DNA of 64,000 nt from the NCBI GenBank assembly GCA_038025085.1, contig CM076140.1, forward strand, positions 3,784,501 to 3,848,500, given 5' to 3'. The translations under genes and the position numbers were made by a program. The notes beneath the pieces were generated by a model. That model searched no databases. It was given only the letters and a program-made list of their open reading frames with translations, and had not been told where the DNA came from. Shown in pieces: positions 59,438-64,000 of the stretch. Numbering within the stretch: the stretch's first letter is position 1; every line of letters begins with the position of its first letter. The stretch comes from Tetragonia tetragonoides (lineage: Eukaryota > Streptophyta > Magnoliopsida > Caryophyllales > Aizoaceae).

Positions 59438-61718
59438 GAAGTGGAAGAAGAGTGTGGGGATGGTGGGTTCAAAGAGAGAGAAAAAATAAAATCAAAAGTT
59501 CAAAAATGACAAACACAAGTACGAGATTACTAGTGTATTTACAAATTTCAAGAGAGAGCATAAGGGCGGTGCTTTGCTTAACCCAGAAGAGAATCATTTA
59601 ATAATGGCCTTTTTTTAGGGGTGTTTTATTTTTTTAAGCTTTGCACCGAACAAAATTTCATTACTGTAATTTGGAAATGGAAACTCTAAAAAGAAAAAGA
59701 AATGAAAAAAGGGCAAAAAAGAAAATGAAAGGAAATACAAAAAGGTGGCGAAAATGAAGGGGTGATGGTGGGTGTGGGAAGATGATAAAATAACGTGAGG
59801 GTGATGAAATCAACAAATCTAACAGTCGAACGTTGTAAATGGGAATTCACACTCTCTCTCCTCGAAAATTTTGAGTATAAACAGAAGAAATCACATGCAA
59901 TAGTGGGGTCCAGTTTGACCCCACTGTACACCCTTTTGTTCGTCTTCTTTTGTTTCTGCCAAATATTGTCGCTGCTTAAGAATAATGTCAGCAAGAGAAT
60001 TAACAACTCGGTTATGGGACTAAAATGGGAGTGGGTTGGTTTGGTGTGACAATTTGGGATTAGCAACTAGCAAGTCTATAGCTAGAGGAGCTTGTTGCTT
60101 TACTATTTGTGTAACACAAAAATTTTTATAAGACAGTATTTTTGTAATTTTTGGTGAGATAAGGTTACTTTTTAATAAAAATAAGGATTACTACTTACTA
60201 GTGAATTCTACATTTCTAAAACATGGCCCCAATTTTTTGTGAATTGGTCTCACACAAGACTTGCTGTTAACGTAATTAGTTTGGCATTGTGAAAAAGTGA
60301 ATATGTGTAGATATTTTATTTGCCTGGTTTGTGAATTGTGAGTAGACCTGGCAAACGGGTCGGTCATGTCGGGTTCGGGTTCGGTTTGGGTCAAATACGG
60401 GTTGGGTCAAATATGGGTCGGGTTAAATACAGGTTGGGTCAAATACGAGTCGAATACATCGGGTCAAATACGGGTTCGGTTTCGGGTTACCCAATGGATT
60501 TGACAAATGTTGTCTCACAACTTTCGGGTTCGGATCGTTTTGGTCTCGAGTCAAAATAGGACCGGTCATTTCGGATTTGAAACTTTTCGGGTCGAGTTTC
60601 TGTCGGATTTTTAGCTGGTCGGGTTTCGGGTGAGTTTGTGACAAAAAAACTTTTGCTGATAATTAGAAGTGGACTTCTAAGAAATGGAGAAAATTAGGTG
60701 TAAGCCACAATGACCTTCATAATTCATACTCTAGGAAAGAAAATAAAGTACTCATGAGTCATATACTTTGCCAAAAAGAACAAGGAAAGTAGAGTATAAA
60801 TATAACCGCTTGGTTTGACTGACAGTAATTGAGCTATAGGTGAGTCATTAATAGAATTTACTTCCACTCTGACTTGGGAGTATGGGAAAGGGCACTACCT
60901 TGTATTTATAAACTACAATTACTTTTTTTCTAATTTTGATCTGATAGTCCTAATCAGTAGACAACCAAAATTTTCATTTCTTCTAAAATTTTCATTATTA
61001 GCCCATTTTCCGAACTACCTTTCGAACATTTTGAAAGGTGGGAACAAATGAGTGAATTATCATTGATTGATAATTAAATCGCGTATATAAGTATACAACC
61101 ATCATTATTCCCACATTTCTTTCTAAAATACGAAAGCGAAGTGGAACAGGTTTTTGATGGGGGAGCTTTAATTTGAACAAAAGTACAATAGAATATGCGA
61201 AGCTAGTGCAACATCTGGGACATAACGGATAATTAGATGTGAGACCCCACGAGTGGTCCAAAGCTTTCAGATTGAAACCGAACCCCCTTAAAATAATATG
61301 AAACCTCAATCATAGAAGTTTACAGATAAAGACCCGATTTGAACATGGAAAAACTTATGACAATGACCATTTAAACAATCAATGATAGTACCTAATCAGT
61401 TTACTAACAAAAGTACGTTTCCAACCTGAACCTGACTGCAAAAAACCAAAAAAAAAAAAAACAAAAAAAAAACGCAAGAACTTTCTGTTTCCCTGTACTG
61501 CTGCTGTTATGCATTTTCAAATGACAGACTAAAATAATATACAACTTACTGTATTATTTCAAGTTTAGAGTGAGAAACTTTATTGAAAATACCCCTGTTA
61601 AAAAGAAATTGTTAAAAGAAAGATCCTATCCCCAGGAGAAACCTTTCCATTTCCATCTGTTTTCTTAAACATGGTATATGACAGTTAAAAATGTGATCGG
61701 CCTTCCTTTCCTGTATAA
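59436..61718. other. Intergenic between two minus-strand genes
   Basis: No gene is supported. A degenerate GGGTC-rich element lies at 60343-60655. A string near 60150-60200 (GGTGAGATAAGGTTACTTTT then ATAAGGATTACTACTTACTA) resembles 17190-17240, so both belong to a dispersed repeat. The right end holds the PGI 3' trailer. Confidence 0.55.
60343..60655. mobile_element. GGGTC/GGGTTCGG-rich element with a hAT-like left end
   Basis: The left end TAGACCTGGCAAACGGGTC is a recurring start of plant hAT-type elements. The inside is a run of imperfect GGGTCAAATACGGGTT units. No matching inverted right end was found, so the element is truncated or diverged. Confidence 0.5.
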
Positions 61719-63336
61719 TTATGCATACATCTCGTCGACATTACACTCTTGGAGAAAAGCCTTGATGCTTCGAGGAGAACCGCAGCTGCCCTCAGCAATA
61801 AGCGCTCTGTCATTGGCTGCCATGTGGGCAATAATCTTGTATATCATTTCAATCTGCAAACATGGAAATCAGACTCGATTAAAATGCATTCTCTAGTAAG
61901 ATACAATGCTCGAACTTTTAAAGAAATAGACATGGAGAGGTACATCTTCAGGGCAATGGCAACGCTCAGCCACTTCTTCAACTGTCAATGGTTCCATAGG
62001 CTCCTTGCAGCTGATAACAGATGAAGCACCATATTCATTAGTAAAACACTTTATATATAATATAACTGCTAAACAGAATACCATGAAAATGGTTACTACG
62101 AGCAAATTATATGAAGAATCTCACCTGGCCTCATTGAGCACTGCCAAGACCCGTTTCTGAAGAGCCAAGACTTCTGCAGCAGCTTTTTTACCCGCTTCCA
62201 CACCTTATATCATAAATTAAATGGATCCACAAAGCATCAAGAACTGGGAGACATCAGTTGGGAAAGAAATGTAACAGACCTTCATTTGCACTTTTAGATC
62301 GATTGGTTAAAAGCACTCTACCTTGAAGCCATCATAGTTAACAACTATATAGAAATGAACTAAAGATGTACATACCTGGTTGGTGGTACGCATTTACGTT
62401 AACCAGTGAGGCATACAACCCAACAGCTCGTTCATATAGTGCCACCATAGCACCAACTGATCTCGGTGTCACTTCTTGAACAGTGACAGTTATAGATTCA
62501 CGGTCATTTGCATATAGAGCTGACCTTGTCCCCTGCAGTACTCCAATGTTTTAGGCAGCTAGATATTTTTGCCAAGTAATAAGCTATTAACCCCTTACTT
62601 GGTGCTCTACACATTATTTACAACAAGCAACTTCAAGCTTAGATAGTTAGATGAGATAAACTGATACTGACGCAAAGAGAAGCTGATTTCGGACGTTTTA
62701 CTTAGTAATAATTTCTGTATTCTGTTTATAGATTCTCTATCTCAGATGAACAGTCTCACCCACTCATTGATCCTGGGGGATCTTAGTTACTAAATCTAAG
62801 GCTTCTGCCAGGCAAGTAATCATTGCTCAATATTATTTCATTTAAATTAGCAACAAAAAAAAAAAAAAAAAAAAGCAAATTGCCAAACCCAAATTATAAT
62901 ATCCTCTAGAAGAAGAAAAGACGGAGACAAAAAAAATGTACATTGTACACGAAATCAATCATTTTTATAAAATTAGGCGTTTGCATATGTCATGGCATCA
63001 ATCAGGCGTGTGTAATTACAAAATTTAATTCCCGAAACCTACCTGCAACATCCCAAAGAGATAGTCACCACACGTTACACCTGGCTCAAGCTCCCAGTCA
63101 TGACCAGGAGGCCTATCGCGCAGCACTTCGATAAATGTGGCAAAGAAGTTGTGTACACCATCTCTTAGTTGTTGAATGTACCTGTATTGAAATTGAAACA
63201 ATCACGCATTAGTCATTACCCCCAATAATTGCTCTTTTATGTTATGTCAGCGATAGTTGCTGCTTGATCATAAATAAACTTACGCATGCTGATCTGTGCT
63301 TCCTTTATTTCCATAGACGCTAAGTCCCTGGTTCAC
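61719..63336 (-). CDS. PGI1: Glucose-6-phosphate isomerase, plastid type (3' part; partial)
   Basis: Six exons lie in the window (5' to 3'): 63284-63336, 63043-63181, 62376-62532, 62125-62203, 61944-62010 and 61719-61853. They join in frame to the last 209 residues. The 5' part of the gene lies beyond the right edge. The enzyme interconverts glucose 6-phosphate and fructose 6-phosphate, and the plastid form feeds starch synthesis. The block [19 protein letters not shown] carries the conserved active-site region with the His of the PGI family. [20 protein letters not shown] and the long C-terminal extension ending NVDEMYA identify the plastid rather than the cytosolic plant form. All introns shown are GT-AG. 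From memory the Arabidopsis orthologue is At4g24620, next to At4g24610, as here. Confidence 0.93.
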
Positions 63337-64000
63337 CTGTCACAGTAGAGAGAACAGTCACAAAGAAAACAATTTAAGGAACTAGAAGTCCATTGAAAAC
63401 TCCCCTGAACACAGAGACAAAGATCAAATAAGAAGGAACTAATTGAGTTCAGGGTTTTCCAGTGTTTACAGTAACTAAATATCTGAGAGCTTTAAAAATA
63501 CCAACATTAGATCTTCATCCCGTTGTTCATACACAGTGTTAATGCCTTTGTTCATGCACAGTCACCAATTAATTGTCCATTGTGCTTCTGGCATCAATGT
63601 ATTTAAACTTTATCAAACTGCAGCATGTTCAATATAATTTTCTACGTCACCTGCTACATTCATGTACAGTTCTTTGAATTCAATTGGAGCCTCAAGTGCA
63701 TGGATTAGTTGTTTCGTATCAAAATGTATATCATCTGTTGGTCTTACACCGAAAATTCCATGATAATATCATTTGTCATTAATTACTTAAGTAAACAGGA
63801 TACATCAGTCTGAGTGCAACGTGGAAAAATTAATTTCATAGTTCCATTTTTGACAATTGGCAAATTTCAACGTGCTAAAAAGTAACCATACAAAGATGGT
63901 CTCACGTGGAATTTGGTTGCAGTAATTGACCAAAAGGTTCACATAAATTCATGAAGTTGGAATGGCAACAATACTCATTCGCCAATAATGCTATATTTAT
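63337..64000 (-). other. Intron of the PGI gene running off the window
   Basis: I looked for the next upstream PGI exon (family block LPYKDSLLLFSRYLQQL) on the minus strand and did not find it, so this looks like part of one long intron. The acceptor is at 63337-63338. Nothing else is recognisable. Confidence 0.6.

Noticed and set aside
1..64000. tRNA or rRNA genes
   Set aside because: The only pol III box pairs seen belong to SINE-like insertions. I saw no full cloverleaf or rRNA segment.

Overview
The window is nuclear DNA from a eudicot plant. The evidence is AT-rich intergenic DNA, GT-AG introns with U-rich acceptors, plant-only families (DYW-type PPR, NdhN, plastid-type PGI), and many plant MITEs, SINEs and other repeats. 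I could not fix the species from sequence alone. Nine protein genes are supported. Seven are multi-exon models that I assembled by hand, each exon joining in frame.

Left part (1-13.9 kb): a Tourist-like MITE and a hAT-type element lead into a five-exon universal stress protein gene (+). An intronless DYW-type PPR gene (-) converges on it. About 180 bp upstream of the PPR start codon begins a GC-rich tandem array of roughly 313-bp units (9.3-11.2 kb). A second copy of the same hAT element, in inverted orientation, follows the array.

Middle part (13.9-28 kb): a 4.4-kb non-coding element with Mutator-like termini is packed with an AGTAAAAT motif. Next come an AED3-like secreted aspartyl protease (+), a membrane-anchored methyltransferase-like DUF7870 protein (-), a long inverted repeat of unknown origin, and the nuclear gene for plastid NDH subunit N (+).

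Right part (28-64 kb): a 23-exon PH-RhoGAP gene of the REN1/PHGAP type (-), a six-exon conserved gene of unknown function (+), a 22-exon gene of the At4g24610/At5g65440 family (-), and the 3' part of plastid glucose-6-phosphate isomerase (-), which runs off the right edge. From memory this order matches Arabidopsis At4g24580 to At4g24620, so it looks like conserved microsynteny. The genes do not form an operon or a shared pathway. Introns of these genes hold SINEs, a Tourist MITE, G/C homopolymers and a second, inverted array of the 313-bp repeat.

The main oddities are the paired inverted repeat arrays, the hAT pair, the AGTAAAAT-rich element, two introns that need GC donors, a lysine/aspartate/asparagine repeat tail on the RhoGAP, and a palindrome centred on TGACGTCA. 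I found no clearly new biochemical system. The best candidates for undescribed biology are the repeat family and the AGTAAAAT element.
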